The notes under the pieces are model-generated. The model saw only the letters and a list, made by a program, of their open reading frames with translations. It did not search any database and was not told the origin of the DNA. Below, piece after piece: positions 27,117 through 35,216 of a stretch of DNA of 64,000 bases (position 1 is its first letter; each line of letters begins with the position of its first letter). Source of the DNA: Parvibaculum sp. (lineage in GTDB: Bacteria > Pseudomonadota > Alphaproteobacteria > Parvibaculales > Parvibaculaceae); assembly GCA_002694985.1 (NCBI GenBank), contig NZNS01000001.1, forward strand, positions 163,501 to 227,500, given 5' to 3'. Made by a program: the position numbers and the translations under genes.

Positions 27117-28012
27117 AAACTCTCGACCCGTGTCAGTTTCTCTGGGTTACGCATCATGTAGAGCGTCGAGATGCGGCCACCGCTGATGCCGAAGCTCAGT
27201 GCCGAGTGGACCACGTCTCCCTCATACATGAGGAAGCCCGGCAGCCCGTTCACGGTTGCCGGCGTCACAGCGAGGTTTTCCGGCCGCTTCTTCAATATGC
27301 CCATGAAGAAACGCGATACATGGTCCGCGCCATAGAGCGGGTTCAGTGCCGCGATCGCCTTTCCGCCGCCATCCGAATAGAAAACTACATCCTCGCTCAT
27401 GCAATCGATCAGTGCCTGCGGGTCCGCGCTCGTGATGGCGGCGCTGAAGGCATTGGTGAGGCGAAGATGTTCGCGCGCATTGGTGTCGAAGCGCGGATGC
27501 GCTTCCTGCACGCGCTTGCGGGCCCGGCTGACCGTCTGGCGGCAGGCGGCTTCCGATTTTCCGAGCAGTGCCGCGAGTTCGCCGTAGTCGTAGTCGAAGG
27601 CATCATGCAGAAGGAAGGCCGCGCGTTCTTCCGGCGCCAGCCTTTCAAGCATGTGGAGAAGCGCCATCGAAATATCGTCGGCCAGCGACAGGCGATCTTC
27701 CGGTGTGGCTTCGGTTTCGAGCGCGGTGGAAATGAGGGGCTCGGGCAACCAGGGGCCGACATAGATTTCGCGCCGGGCGCGCGCCGCGCGAAGCTGGTCG
27801 ATGCCCAGGCGCGTGACCGTCGTCACAAGCCAGGCTTCCGGGTTGCGGATCGTTGAAATGTCCGCACCGCGCCAGCGGAACCAGGCCTCCTGCACCACGT
27901 CTTCCGCGTCGCTTGCCGATCCGAGGATGCGGTAGGCAACACCGAAGGCGCGGGCGCGGTGATGCTCGAATATCGCGTCCGTTTGCGTCTCCTGTTTCGC
28001 TGCGCCGTTCAT
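27113..28012 (-). CDS. ECF41-type RNA polymerase sigma factor with fused SnoaL-like domain
   Basis: 299 residues from ATG 28012. Sigma-70 region 2 (about 15-80: AYRILGSASDAEDVVQEAWFRW), a linker containing GPWLPEPL, region 4 (about 125-180: AFLLHDAFDYDYGELAALLGKSEAACRQTVSRARKRV, two motifs), and a C-terminal SnoaL-like domain (about 190-299) with SDGGGK and ending NPEKLTRVE. WLPEPL, DGGGK and NPxKL are hallmarks of the ECF41 group, in which the C-terminal domain controls sigma activity in place of an anti-sigma factor. Its ATG overlaps the stop of an upstream remnant frame, and a TGTCACA/CGTC promoter lies 200 bases upstream. Confidence 0.93.
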   Translation of the reverse strand: MNGAAKQETQTDAIFEHHRARAFGVAYRILGSASDAEDVVQEAWFRWRGADISTIRNPEAWLVTTVTRLGIDQLRAARARREIYVGPWLPEPLISTALETEATPEDRLSLADDISMALLHMLERLAPEERAAFLLHDAFDYDYGELAALLGKSEAACRQTVSRARKRVQEAHPRFDTNAREHLRLTNAFSAAITSADPQALIDCMSEDVVFYSDGGGKAIAALNPLYGADHVSRFFMGILKKRPENLAVTPATVNGLPGFLMYEGDVVHSALSFGISGGRISTLYMMRNPEKLTRVESF

Positions 28013-28209
28013 GCGGCTCTCGGCTCCTTCAACGTTGCGTCCGTTTCCGCGCCCGCGATCACGACACGCTGGTATGCCTGACCATATCCCATTGCGCGCT
28101 TTACCGAGGGGAAGACGCGGGTCGAGGCGATGGCGAGCGCGATTTCGCATATCCCCGCTTTTCCCCAGCGCTGCTCGACGGCATGGCGCAGGTCTTCGCA
28201 GCGCTTGGA
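28009..28209 (-). pseudogene. Probable 3' remnant of a carboxymuconolactone-decarboxylase-like gene
   Basis: A 66-codon open stretch without a start codon at its head ends in TGA overlapping the sigma factor ATG (ATGA, 28012-28009). Its translation includes RWGKAGICEIALAIA and STRVFPSVKRAMGYGQA, which to my eye resembles the C-terminal helix region of CMD/alkylhydroperoxidase-like proteins, the usual neighbours of ECF41 genes. A TAA stands immediately upstream (28212-28210). The most likely reading is that the 5' part of the partner gene was deleted, leaving promoter, 3' end and sigma gene. The homology is recalled, not computed. Confidence 0.4.
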
Positions 28210-28221
28210 TTACGCAGGGAA

Positions 28222-28248
28222 GACGTAGCGCTCGCCGGCTTTGTGACA
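28222..28248 (-). promoter_or_regulatory. ECF41-type promoter
   Basis: On the minus strand: TGTCACA (28248-28242), exactly 16 bases, CGTC (28225-28222). This equals the published ECF41 consensus as I recall it (TGTCACA-N16-CGTC). It reads toward the remnant and sigma gene, so the sigma factor probably drives its own transcription. Predicted start is near 28214. The interval from here to accA at 28417 has no gene; a TTGACA at 28300-28305 on the plus strand lacks a good -10. Confidence 0.75.
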
Positions 28249-28416
28249 GCTGGACCCGGAACGGCAGGATTCCGCCATTTACCATTGGCCTCCGGGCCGG
28301 TTGACAAGGGCGCGGGGGCGGGTCAGTGTGCCGCGCACTTGCAGAAAAAGGGGGCCCGCGACGAGGCCCGCCGCCCGGTTCCGCATTGGCGGCCGGACAG
28401 GAGATGCCGGAGCGCG

Positions 28417-29376
28417 ATGCATACTTATCTCGATTTCGAGAAACCGATTGCCGAACTGGAAGGCAAAGTGCAGGAGCTGAAGCTTCTTGCGCAGGAAGAT
28501 CCGTCCGTCCGCATTGGCGATGAGGTGTCGAAGCTCGAGCAGAAAGCGTCTCAGCTTCTTCAGGAAACCTATGCCTCGCTTACACCCTGGCAGAAGGTGC
28601 AGGTTGCGCGTCATCCCGCGCGCCCGCATTTCCTGGATTACGTTGAACGCCTGGCTGAAGATTTTACGCCGCTTGCGGGCGACCGCGTTTATGGCGAAGA
28701 CTCCGCCATCGTCGGCGGTATTGGCCGTTTCCGTGGCCGGTCGGTCATGTTTGTCGGTCACGAAAAAGGTTCCGACACGCAGGGCCGTATTAAACATAAT
28801 TTCGGCATGGCCCGGCCCGAGGGATACCGCAAGGCGATTCGCCTGATGACGCTTGCCGAACGCTTCGGCATTCCCGTCGTCACGCTCGCCGACACGTCGG
28901 GGGCCTATCCCGGCATGGAAAGCGAAGAGCGCAGTGTGGCGGAAGCGATTGCGCGTTCGACCGACCGTTGTCTTTCTCTCGGGGTGCCGCTTATTTCCGT
29001 CATCATCGGCGAAGGCATGTCGGGCGGTGCCATCGGTATCGCCTGCGGCAACCGTGTGCTGATGCTCGAACACTCGATCTACAGCGTCATCTCACCTGAA
29101 GGTGCGTCCTCAATCCTATGGCGCAGTTCCGACAAGGCAAAAGAGGCCGCCACTGCCATGAAGATCACCGCACAGAATCTTCATGAGCTTGGCGTGATCG
29201 ACCGTATCCTGCCGGAGCCTGTCGGCGGTGCTCATCGCGAGCGCAATCAGATGATCAAGGAAACCGGCGATGCGATTGCCGAGGAGCTGAAGGGCCTTGA
29301 AAAGCTTGATGCCGACTCGATTCGCCGCGTCCGCCGCGAAAAGTTCCTCGCGATGGGCCGCATCGGGCTTTCCTGA
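28417..29376 (+). CDS. accA: Acetyl-CoA carboxylase, carboxyltransferase subunit alpha
   Basis: 319 residues from ATG 28417; the upstream open frame back to 27853 is antisense to the sigma gene and not conserved. An N-terminal coiled-coil helix (FEKPIAELEGKVQELKLLA) is followed by the crotonase-fold carboxyltransferase domain with ARPEGYRKAIRLM, DTSGAYPGMESEERSVAEAI, and GEGMSGGAIGIACGN, the glycine-rich oxyanion region. With AccD it transfers carboxyl from carboxybiotin to acetyl-CoA to make malonyl-CoA. Other acc genes are not in the window. Confidence 0.97.
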   Translation: MHTYLDFEKPIAELEGKVQELKLLAQEDPSVRIGDEVSKLEQKASQLLQETYASLTPWQKVQVARHPARPHFLDYVERLAEDFTPLAGDRVYGEDSAIVGGIGRFRGRSVMFVGHEKGSDTQGRIKHNFGMARPEGYRKAIRLMTLAERFGIPVVTLADTSGAYPGMESEERSVAEAIARSTDRCLSLGVPLISVIIGEGMSGGAIGIACGNRVLMLEHSIYSVISPEGASSILWRSSDKAKEAATAMKITAQNLHELGVIDRILPEPVGGAHRERNQMIKETGDAIAEELKGLEKLDADSIRRVRREKFLAMGRIGLS

Positions 29377-29442
29377 ATCCGGCTTGAACTGTCTTCGCTC
29401 AAACCGATCCGGCGTCCGGGCCGGTATCTCCCTTGCCGCGCC

Positions 29443-31218
29443 TCAAGCCCAGAAAAACATGATGAGCGGCACAGCGACGATGGTGACGACGATTTCAAGC
29501 GGCAAACCGAGCCGCCAGTAATCCGAAAACCTGTAGCCGCCCGGCCCCATCACCAGCGTGTTCGACTGGTGCCCGATCGGCGTGAGGAAAGAGCAACTGG
29601 CGCCAATGGCGATGGTCATGAGGAAGGCGTCTGGATTGACGCCCATCGCCTGCGCGGTCGCAATCGAGATCGGCGCCATGATGAGTGCCGTGGCAGCGTT
29701 ATTCACGACATCGGTCAATGCCATCGTGGCGACGAGAAGGAGCGCGACGACGGCCCATACGGGCAGCGTTCCCGCCGTGCCTGCAATGCTTTGCGCAATA
29801 AGAAGGTCGGCGCCCGTGTTGTGGAGCGCCTGTCCGACGGGGATCATCGCGCCGAGCAGCACGATGACGGGCCAGTCGATATGCCGGTACAGATCGCGCA
29901 GCGGCAAGATACCGGTAATGACATAGAGGATGATTGCCGCGATGAAGGCGGCGGCGATCGGCAGGACGCCCGTCATTGAGAGGACAATGGCGCCCGTGAA
30001 GATTGCGAAGGCTGTTCCCAGCCGCTGTGCGCTGCCGAGGCGGAGGCCGCGTTCGGGGAGCGGCAGCAGGCCGAGTTCGGGCGGCACCTGCAGGTCTTCT
30101 CTTTCTTTTGTTTGCAGCAACAGCACGTCGCCTGTCTGAAAGCGGACGTTGTGAAGCCTTCCGCCGATGGGTTTGCCCTGGCGCGCGACGGCGAAGAGTT
30201 GAAATTCGTCCTGCGCGAGTCGCGCAAGCGTTCGCGGACCGAAGCCGATCAATGGAGAATTCGGTCCGACAATCGCCTCCATGAGCTTCAGATCCGAACT
30301 CGTGATGTCGGCGCGGGTTTCACCTTCCGGGCTCATGAGCTCCAGCCCCTGCTTGTTGAGGAACTCGGTCATGTCTACGGGGTCGGCGCGAAGAATAAAA
30401 AGATCGCCCGCTGCAATCGGCTGCCAGGATTCCGGTTGATAGAGCTGCCCGTCATCGCGTACGCGCGCGGCAATGGCGATATCCTCGCCCGCCGCTGTCT
30501 CCATATGCGTGACGCGGCGGCCGACCAGGGGACTTTTTTCGCGAACGCGGACCTCGATCACATATTCCTCAAGAGAAAACATGTCTTCGGGTTGAACGCC
30601 GCCTTTACGTTCGCGCGGAATGAGCCGCCATGCGCCGAGTGCGATAAAGAGAATGCCGATCACCGCAATTGGCAGGCCCACCCATGCGAAGTCGAACATA
30701 TGGAACGGTTCCTCCGTATAGGAACGGCGGAAGCTCGCGATAATGATGTTGGGCGGCGTGCCGATCAGCGTGATCATGCCGCCAAGCATCGAGCCGAAGG
30801 CGAGCGGCATGAGCAGCATGGCGGGCGGGCGTCCGCGTTCGGTTGCCGTTGCAAGGGCAACCGGCAGCATGATGGCCAGTGCGCCAACATTGTTCATGAA
30901 GGATGAGGCCAGTGCGACGACACCGGTCAGCACGGCGATGTGGCCTGTTGCCGTTTTGGTGAGTGGTCCGATCCGTTGCACGATGACATAGACGAGGCCG
31001 GAGCTTCGCAATGCTTCGGAAACGACAAGGACGGCAGCTACGGTGATGACAGCGGGATGGCCGAAGCCCGACAGTAGTTCCGCCGGCTCGACCAGTCCCG
31101 TGAGTCCGACGGCGACCAGCGAGATCAGCGCAACGATATCGTGGCGCAGCTTGCCGGAGGCGAACAGGACGAGGGCGAGAAAGAGAATACCGAAGGAAAG
31201 GCCCTGCTCAAGGGTCAT
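29443..31218 (-). CDS. SLC13/DASS-family permease with two TrkA-C domains
   Basis: 591 residues. About twelve membrane helices are split by a soluble insert (about residues 205-370) with two TrkA-C/RCK-C units, recognisable by YVIEVRVREKSPLVGRRV and SDLKLMEAIVGPNSPLIGFG. The transport halves carry SFMNNVGALAIMLP and VNNAATALIMAPI, the paired Asn-containing motifs of the DASS/NhaD-like superfamily, and end with LTPIGHQSNTLVMGPGGY. Members carry sulfate, silicate or dicarboxylates with sodium; the substrate is not predictable. Its start overlaps the stop of the epoxide hydrolase gene by four bases (ATGA), so they are co-translated. Confidence 0.9.
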   Translation of the reverse strand: MTLEQGLSFGILFLALVLFASGKLRHDIVALISLVAVGLTGLVEPAELLSGFGHPAVITVAAVLVVSEALRSSGLVYVIVQRIGPLTKTATGHIAVLTGVVALASSFMNNVGALAIMLPVALATATERGRPPAMLLMPLAFGSMLGGMITLIGTPPNIIIASFRRSYTEEPFHMFDFAWVGLPIAVIGILFIALGAWRLIPRERKGGVQPEDMFSLEEYVIEVRVREKSPLVGRRVTHMETAAGEDIAIAARVRDDGQLYQPESWQPIAAGDLFILRADPVDMTEFLNKQGLELMSPEGETRADITSSDLKLMEAIVGPNSPLIGFGPRTLARLAQDEFQLFAVARQGKPIGGRLHNVRFQTGDVLLLQTKEREDLQVPPELGLLPLPERGLRLGSAQRLGTAFAIFTGAIVLSMTGVLPIAAAFIAAIILYVITGILPLRDLYRHIDWPVIVLLGAMIPVGQALHNTGADLLIAQSIAGTAGTLPVWAVVALLLVATMALTDVVNNAATALIMAPISIATAQAMGVNPDAFLMTIAIGASCSFLTPIGHQSNTLVMGPGGYRFSDYWRLGLPLEIVVTIVAVPLIMFFWA

Positions 31219-32438
31219 GAAGGGGCGTTTCCTTTCGTGATCCCCATCTCGCGAAATGCGTCGCGTACGTCGTCGGCAAAGAGGTCGGGTTCTTCCATCG
31301 CGGCGAAGTGTCCGCCACGATCCATGATGCGCCAGCGTACGATGTTGTAGCCGCGTTCGGCCCAGGAGCGCGGTGTGTCCGGCAGCACGTCGATCGGATA
31401 TTCGGAATAGGCGGTCGGTACCCGTACCTTCTCGCCGGGCCGGAGCTGGGACGAGCCTTCGGCGGGACCTGCCTTGTAGAGCGTGTTCGCGGTGTTGATC
31501 GTTCCGGTGAACCAGTAGATCGAGAACTGGGTCAGGATATCGTCAAAGGGAAAGCGCGCGAGCATGCCCTCCATCGTGTCGGTCTTGTCGGTGTCGCCGA
31601 GACGGTAATATTTATCGGCGAGCCAGCCCGCGAGGCCGGCAGGGCTGTCCATCAAGCCGAAGGCAAGTGCCATCGGCTTTGTCGATTGGATTGAGCGGTA
31701 GCCTTCTTCCTGCCGCCACCATTTCTGCATCCCGGCGATCCAGTGGCCTTCCTCTTCGCTCACCGGCGGCTGGCTTTCATGCTTCAGCGAGGGCCGGAGC
31801 GGCAGCATGGTGAGGTGGATGCCCATGAGGCTGTCGCTGTGCTGGAGGGCAAGGCGCGATGTCACGAAGCTTCCCCAGTCGCCTGCCTGCGCCGCATAGC
31901 GGTCATAGCCCAGCACTTCCGTCATCACCCGGTGCCAGAGGTCGGCGATTGCCGCCGGGCCTATCGGCTTTCTCGGCAGTGAGGAAAAGCCATAGCCGAC
32001 AAGCGAGGGAACGATAACGTCGAAGGCCGGTCCCGGCTTCCCGTATTTCTCCGGATGCGCCAGCGGATCGACGACGTCGAGAAATTCGCGAAAGGTCGAA
32101 GGCCAGCCATGCGTCAGAATGAGCGGTACCGGATTGTCGCCCGTGCCGCGCTCATAGATGAAGTGGATGGTGTGATCCTCTCCCTCCTCATCGCTCAGCG
32201 TGGCGCGGTATTGGGGAAAGCGGTTGAGCTTCGCTTCGGCTGCGCGCCAGTCGAAATCGTCGCGCCAGTATTCGACCAGCCTTTCCATATAGGAAAGGTT
32301 CGTGCCGTAGTCCCAGTTCTCGTTCCCGAGCGGTTCGTTGGGCATGCGTGTGCGTTGCAGGCGTCGTTTCAGATCCTCAACCTCTGCCTCCGCGACATGG
32401 ATGGAGAAGGGGTCGGCGGGCACGATGCGATGCGTCAT
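31215..32438 (-). CDS. Epoxide hydrolase (EHN domain, alpha/beta hydrolase)
   Basis: 407 residues. An N-terminal EHN domain (about 8-115) covers the alpha/beta core. Oxyanion motif HGWP at 110-113; nucleophile D187 in QAGDWGS; catalytic histidine in DRGGHFAA near the C-terminus; the acid residue is less certain. This is the microsomal/juvenile-hormone epoxide hydrolase family, which opens epoxides to diols through an ester intermediate. No signal peptide, so cytoplasmic. It lies seven bases after a paralog and overlaps the permease gene; the trio is one operon. Confidence 0.9.
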   Translation of the reverse strand: MTHRIVPADPFSIHVAEAEVEDLKRRLQRTRMPNEPLGNENWDYGTNLSYMERLVEYWRDDFDWRAAEAKLNRFPQYRATLSDEEGEDHTIHFIYERGTGDNPVPLILTHGWPSTFREFLDVVDPLAHPEKYGKPGPAFDVIVPSLVGYGFSSLPRKPIGPAAIADLWHRVMTEVLGYDRYAAQAGDWGSFVTSRLALQHSDSLMGIHLTMLPLRPSLKHESQPPVSEEEGHWIAGMQKWWRQEEGYRSIQSTKPMALAFGLMDSPAGLAGWLADKYYRLGDTDKTDTMEGMLARFPFDDILTQFSIYWFTGTINTANTLYKAGPAEGSSQLRPGEKVRVPTAYSEYPIDVLPDTPRSWAERGYNIVRWRIMDRGGHFAAMEEPDLFADDVRDAFREMGITKGNAPS

Positions 32439-32445
32439 GCTCCAT

Positions 32446-33627
32446 TCACTCCTTCACCTGATTGACGAAGGCGCGCACATCATCGGCGAACACCTTGCCG
32501 GTTTCGAGGGCCGCGAAATGACCGCCATGCTCGAAATCGCTCCAGCGGACAATGTTGTAGCCCTTCTCCACCATGCTGCGCGGCGGGAAGACGAGAAACT
32601 CCTTCGGGAAATTGGCGATGCCGGTGGGTATGTCGACCTTGGTGTCGGGAGCCATATTGGTGCCGCCTTCCTCGAACATGCCCCGGTAGAACCACGTGGC
32701 CGTGTTGAAGGTTCCCGTGACCAGGTAGATCATGATGTTGGTGAGGAGCTGGTCTTTGGTGAAGGCATTTTCGATGTGCTCCTTGCCATCCGGGCCGCGT
32801 CGGTCCGACCAGCCGTGGAATTTTTCCACGATCCAGGCGGCCGCGCCCACGGGACTGTCCATCATTCCGTAGGAAAGCGTCAGCGGCTTCGTCATTTGCA
32901 GACGCATATAGGCGCTTTCGAGCTCGAAGGTCATCGCGGCGCCAGCCGCCCATTGTTTCTCGGCCTCTGTTTCGGGAAGCGCCGCGGGCCGCAAGCCATA
33001 CATGTTGAGATGTACTGCCTTGCAGCCGCCGCCCTTCGTGACGGCATGCTCATAGGCCAGCCAGCCCGAAACGATGGAGCCCCAATCGCCACCCTGCGCG
33101 ATGTAGGTATCGTAGCCGAGCACGTCGCGCATGAGCTTGTCCCAGAGCGCGGCGGTGCCTTTCGGGCCGATGGGCTTTTTCAGTTTTCCCGAAAAGCCGT
33201 ATCCCGGCAGTGAGGGCACGACGAGGTTCACACCTTCTTCCGCGTTGCCACCGAACTTCTCGGGATGAGCGAGCTGCTCGATCACATCGTAGAACTCAAA
33301 GACGGAGCCCGGCCAGCCATGCGTGAGCAACACCGTCTCCGGGTTGGTGCCCGAGCCTTTCACATGGATGAAGTGGATCTTGTAGCCATCTACCTCGGCG
33401 TGGAACTGCGGAAAGGTATTGAGCTTCTTTTCCGCCGCGCGCCAGTCGAACTTGTCCGTCCAATAGGTACAAAGTTCACGCATATATTCCATGTCGGTGC
33501 CATAGGCCCAGCGGTCGCTGCCTGGCGCGATCTCCGGCATCTCGTGCCATTCATAGGCGCGCACTTTCGTCGTGATGGCGTCGATCTTTCCCTGGGGAAT
33601 CTTGATGGTGAAGGGAGTGGGGGTCAT
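32446..33627 (-). CDS. Epoxide hydrolase, paralog of the downstream gene
   Basis: 393 residues with the same design: EHN domain at the N-terminus, HGWP at 103-106, nucleophile D181 in QGGDWGS, and the histidine in EHGGHFAA near the C-terminus. The two neighbours share layout and motifs but are clearly diverged, so the duplication is not recent or they were acquired separately. It is the first gene of the three-gene operon and diverges from an MFS transporter. Substrate unknown; terpene or hydrocarbon epoxides would be reasonable guesses only. Confidence 0.9.
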   Translation of the reverse strand: MTPTPFTIKIPQGKIDAITTKVRAYEWHEMPEIAPGSDRWAYGTDMEYMRELCTYWTDKFDWRAAEKKLNTFPQFHAEVDGYKIHFIHVKGSGTNPETVLLTHGWPGSVFEFYDVIEQLAHPEKFGGNAEEGVNLVVPSLPGYGFSGKLKKPIGPKGTAALWDKLMRDVLGYDTYIAQGGDWGSIVSGWLAYEHAVTKGGGCKAVHLNMYGLRPAALPETEAEKQWAAGAAMTFELESAYMRLQMTKPLTLSYGMMDSPVGAAAWIVEKFHGWSDRRGPDGKEHIENAFTKDQLLTNIMIYLVTGTFNTATWFYRGMFEEGGTNMAPDTKVDIPTGIANFPKEFLVFPPRSMVEKGYNIVRWSDFEHGGHFAALETGKVFADDVRAFVNQVKE

Positions 33628-33774
33628 TTCCGCCTCGCTGCGTCTGTTTTCATTCTTCGTTGCTGGCGATTATGGCAGCGCGGGACGCTGCCGCAAATGG
33701 TCGAGATTGCGGGCGGGGGGGCGCGCCAGTAGAGTTGCCGGACCAAAAGAACATAAAAATCGAGGGGAGAGGAA

Positions 33775-35139
33775 ATGGCCGAAGCCGCAATGGCCAAGGG
33801 AGCAGTACCTGCGAAGCTGTCGCCGGGCTACAGACGTTATGCACTGATGATTCTCGTGCTCGGCTATACGTCGAGCCATGTCGATCGCAATATCATGGGA
33901 ATCCTTCTTGAGCCCATCAAGGCGGAGCTCCTTCTTTCCGACACGCAGCTGGGCTTTCTCTCCGGCATCGCTTTCGCGATTTTCTACGCAACGCTCGGAA
34001 TTCCGATTGCGCTTGTCGCCGACCGCGGTAACCGGCGAAACATCATCGCATGGGCAATCGCCATCTGGAGCGGCATGACGGCGCTTTGCGGCCTTGCCGG
34101 CAATTTCTGGCAACTTGCACTCGCGCGTGTCGGCGTCGGCGTCGGTGAGGCAGGTTCAAGTCCGCCCTCCCATTCGATGATCGCCGACATGTATGGACCG
34201 GACGAACGCGCCAGCGCCATGGCGGTCTATTCGCTCGGTGTCTATCTCGGCGTGATGATCGGCTTCCTTATCGGCGGTTGGGTTGCTGTCTGGTATGGCT
34301 GGCGCTCGGCCTTCTTCGTAGTCGGGTTGCCGGGGCTTCTGCTTGCTCTTCTTGTCCGGTTCACGCTGGTCGAGCCAGAGCGTGGCGGGGTGGACGGCAT
34401 GGCGCCGGAAAAGGCGGATACGCCGCTCAACATCAAGACCGGCTTCGGCCTTGTGAGGGAGGGATCCCGTCACCTCTGGCACACGGCAGCCGCGCGTCAC
34501 GTCGTTTGCGGCGTCACCATCACATCCTTCGTCGGTTATGGTGGCGTGATGTGGGGTCCGGCCTTCCTTATCCGCACGCATGGCATGTCGATTGGCGAAG
34601 TCTCGACCTTCCTTGCCATCATCGTCGGTGTGATCGGTGGTCTGGGCGCCTATATCGGGGGACACATGACGGACCGTCTCGCGCGGAAAGACGAGCGCTG
34701 GAACACCTGGGTCGTCGCCTGGGCGAAGATGCTGGTCGTGCCGTTCATTGCCGCCTTCTACCTGATGGACAACACGCCGGCCTTTTATCTCGGCACTTAC
34801 CCGATCTCGATTCTCTGGGTTCTTTATGTGCCGATCTCCTTCCTCGGCGCCTTCTATCTGGGGCCGTCCTTCGCGATGATCCAGACGCTGACGCCGCCCG
34901 CGAAACGCGCGCTCGCCTCCGCCGTGATGCTTTTCATCCTCAATATCATCGGCCTCGGCTTCGGCCCGCAATTCGTCGGCATCCTGTCAGATTTTTTCAA
35001 TCACACGATGGGCATGGGCAACCAGTCGCTGCGCTGGGCGCTATTCGGCACGTCGTTGCTCAACATCTGGGCGGCGGCACACTACTTCCTCGCCGGCCAC
35101 TATCTGAAAAAATCTTCATCGGCCGGTCATCGCGCCTGA
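33775..35139 (+). CDS. MFS transporter (Spinster-like)
   Basis: 454 residues from ATG 33775, preceded by a strong GGGGAGAGGAA site. Twelve hydrophobic helices, with the MFS A motif in LVADRGNRRNIIAWA between helices 2 and 3, and VGVGVGEAGSSPPSHSMIADMY, the pattern of the Spinster-like family. The second half has a matching GGHMTDRLARKDER loop. It exports or imports a small molecule in the inner membrane; substrate not predictable. It diverges from the epoxide hydrolase operon and could share regulation through the common intergenic region. Confidence 0.9.
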   Translation: MAEAAMAKGAVPAKLSPGYRRYALMILVLGYTSSHVDRNIMGILLEPIKAELLLSDTQLGFLSGIAFAIFYATLGIPIALVADRGNRRNIIAWAIAIWSGMTALCGLAGNFWQLALARVGVGVGEAGSSPPSHSMIADMYGPDERASAMAVYSLGVYLGVMIGFLIGGWVAVWYGWRSAFFVVGLPGLLLALLVRFTLVEPERGGVDGMAPEKADTPLNIKTGFGLVREGSRHLWHTAAARHVVCGVTITSFVGYGGVMWGPAFLIRTHGMSIGEVSTFLAIIVGVIGGLGAYIGGHMTDRLARKDERWNTWVVAWAKMLVVPFIAAFYLMDNTPAFYLGTYPISILWVLYVPISFLGAFYLGPSFAMIQTLTPPAKRALASAVMLFILNIIGLGFGPQFVGILSDFFNHTMGMGNQSLRWALFGTSLLNIWAAAHYFLAGHYLKKSSSAGHRA

Positions 35140-35157
35140 CCGGCATCGCATAAACGG

Positions 35158-35189
35158 AAAGAGCCGCGCTTTATGCGCGGCTCTTTTTT
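35158..35189. terminator. Bidirectional terminator between MFS gene and secA
   Basis: AAAGAGCCGCGC, a five-base loop and GCGCGGCTCTTT form a near-perfect twelve-base stem, with six T residues on the plus side and A residues on the other. It should end both the MFS transcript and the convergent secA transcript. Confidence 0.9.
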
Positions 35190-35216
35190 GTTTCGGCCTG
35201 ACAGGGGTCTGAGGGA

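Noticed and set aside
27853..28416. N-terminal extension of accA
   Set aside because: The conserved AccA start and its binding site are at 28417; the upstream frame overlaps the sigma factor on the other strand.
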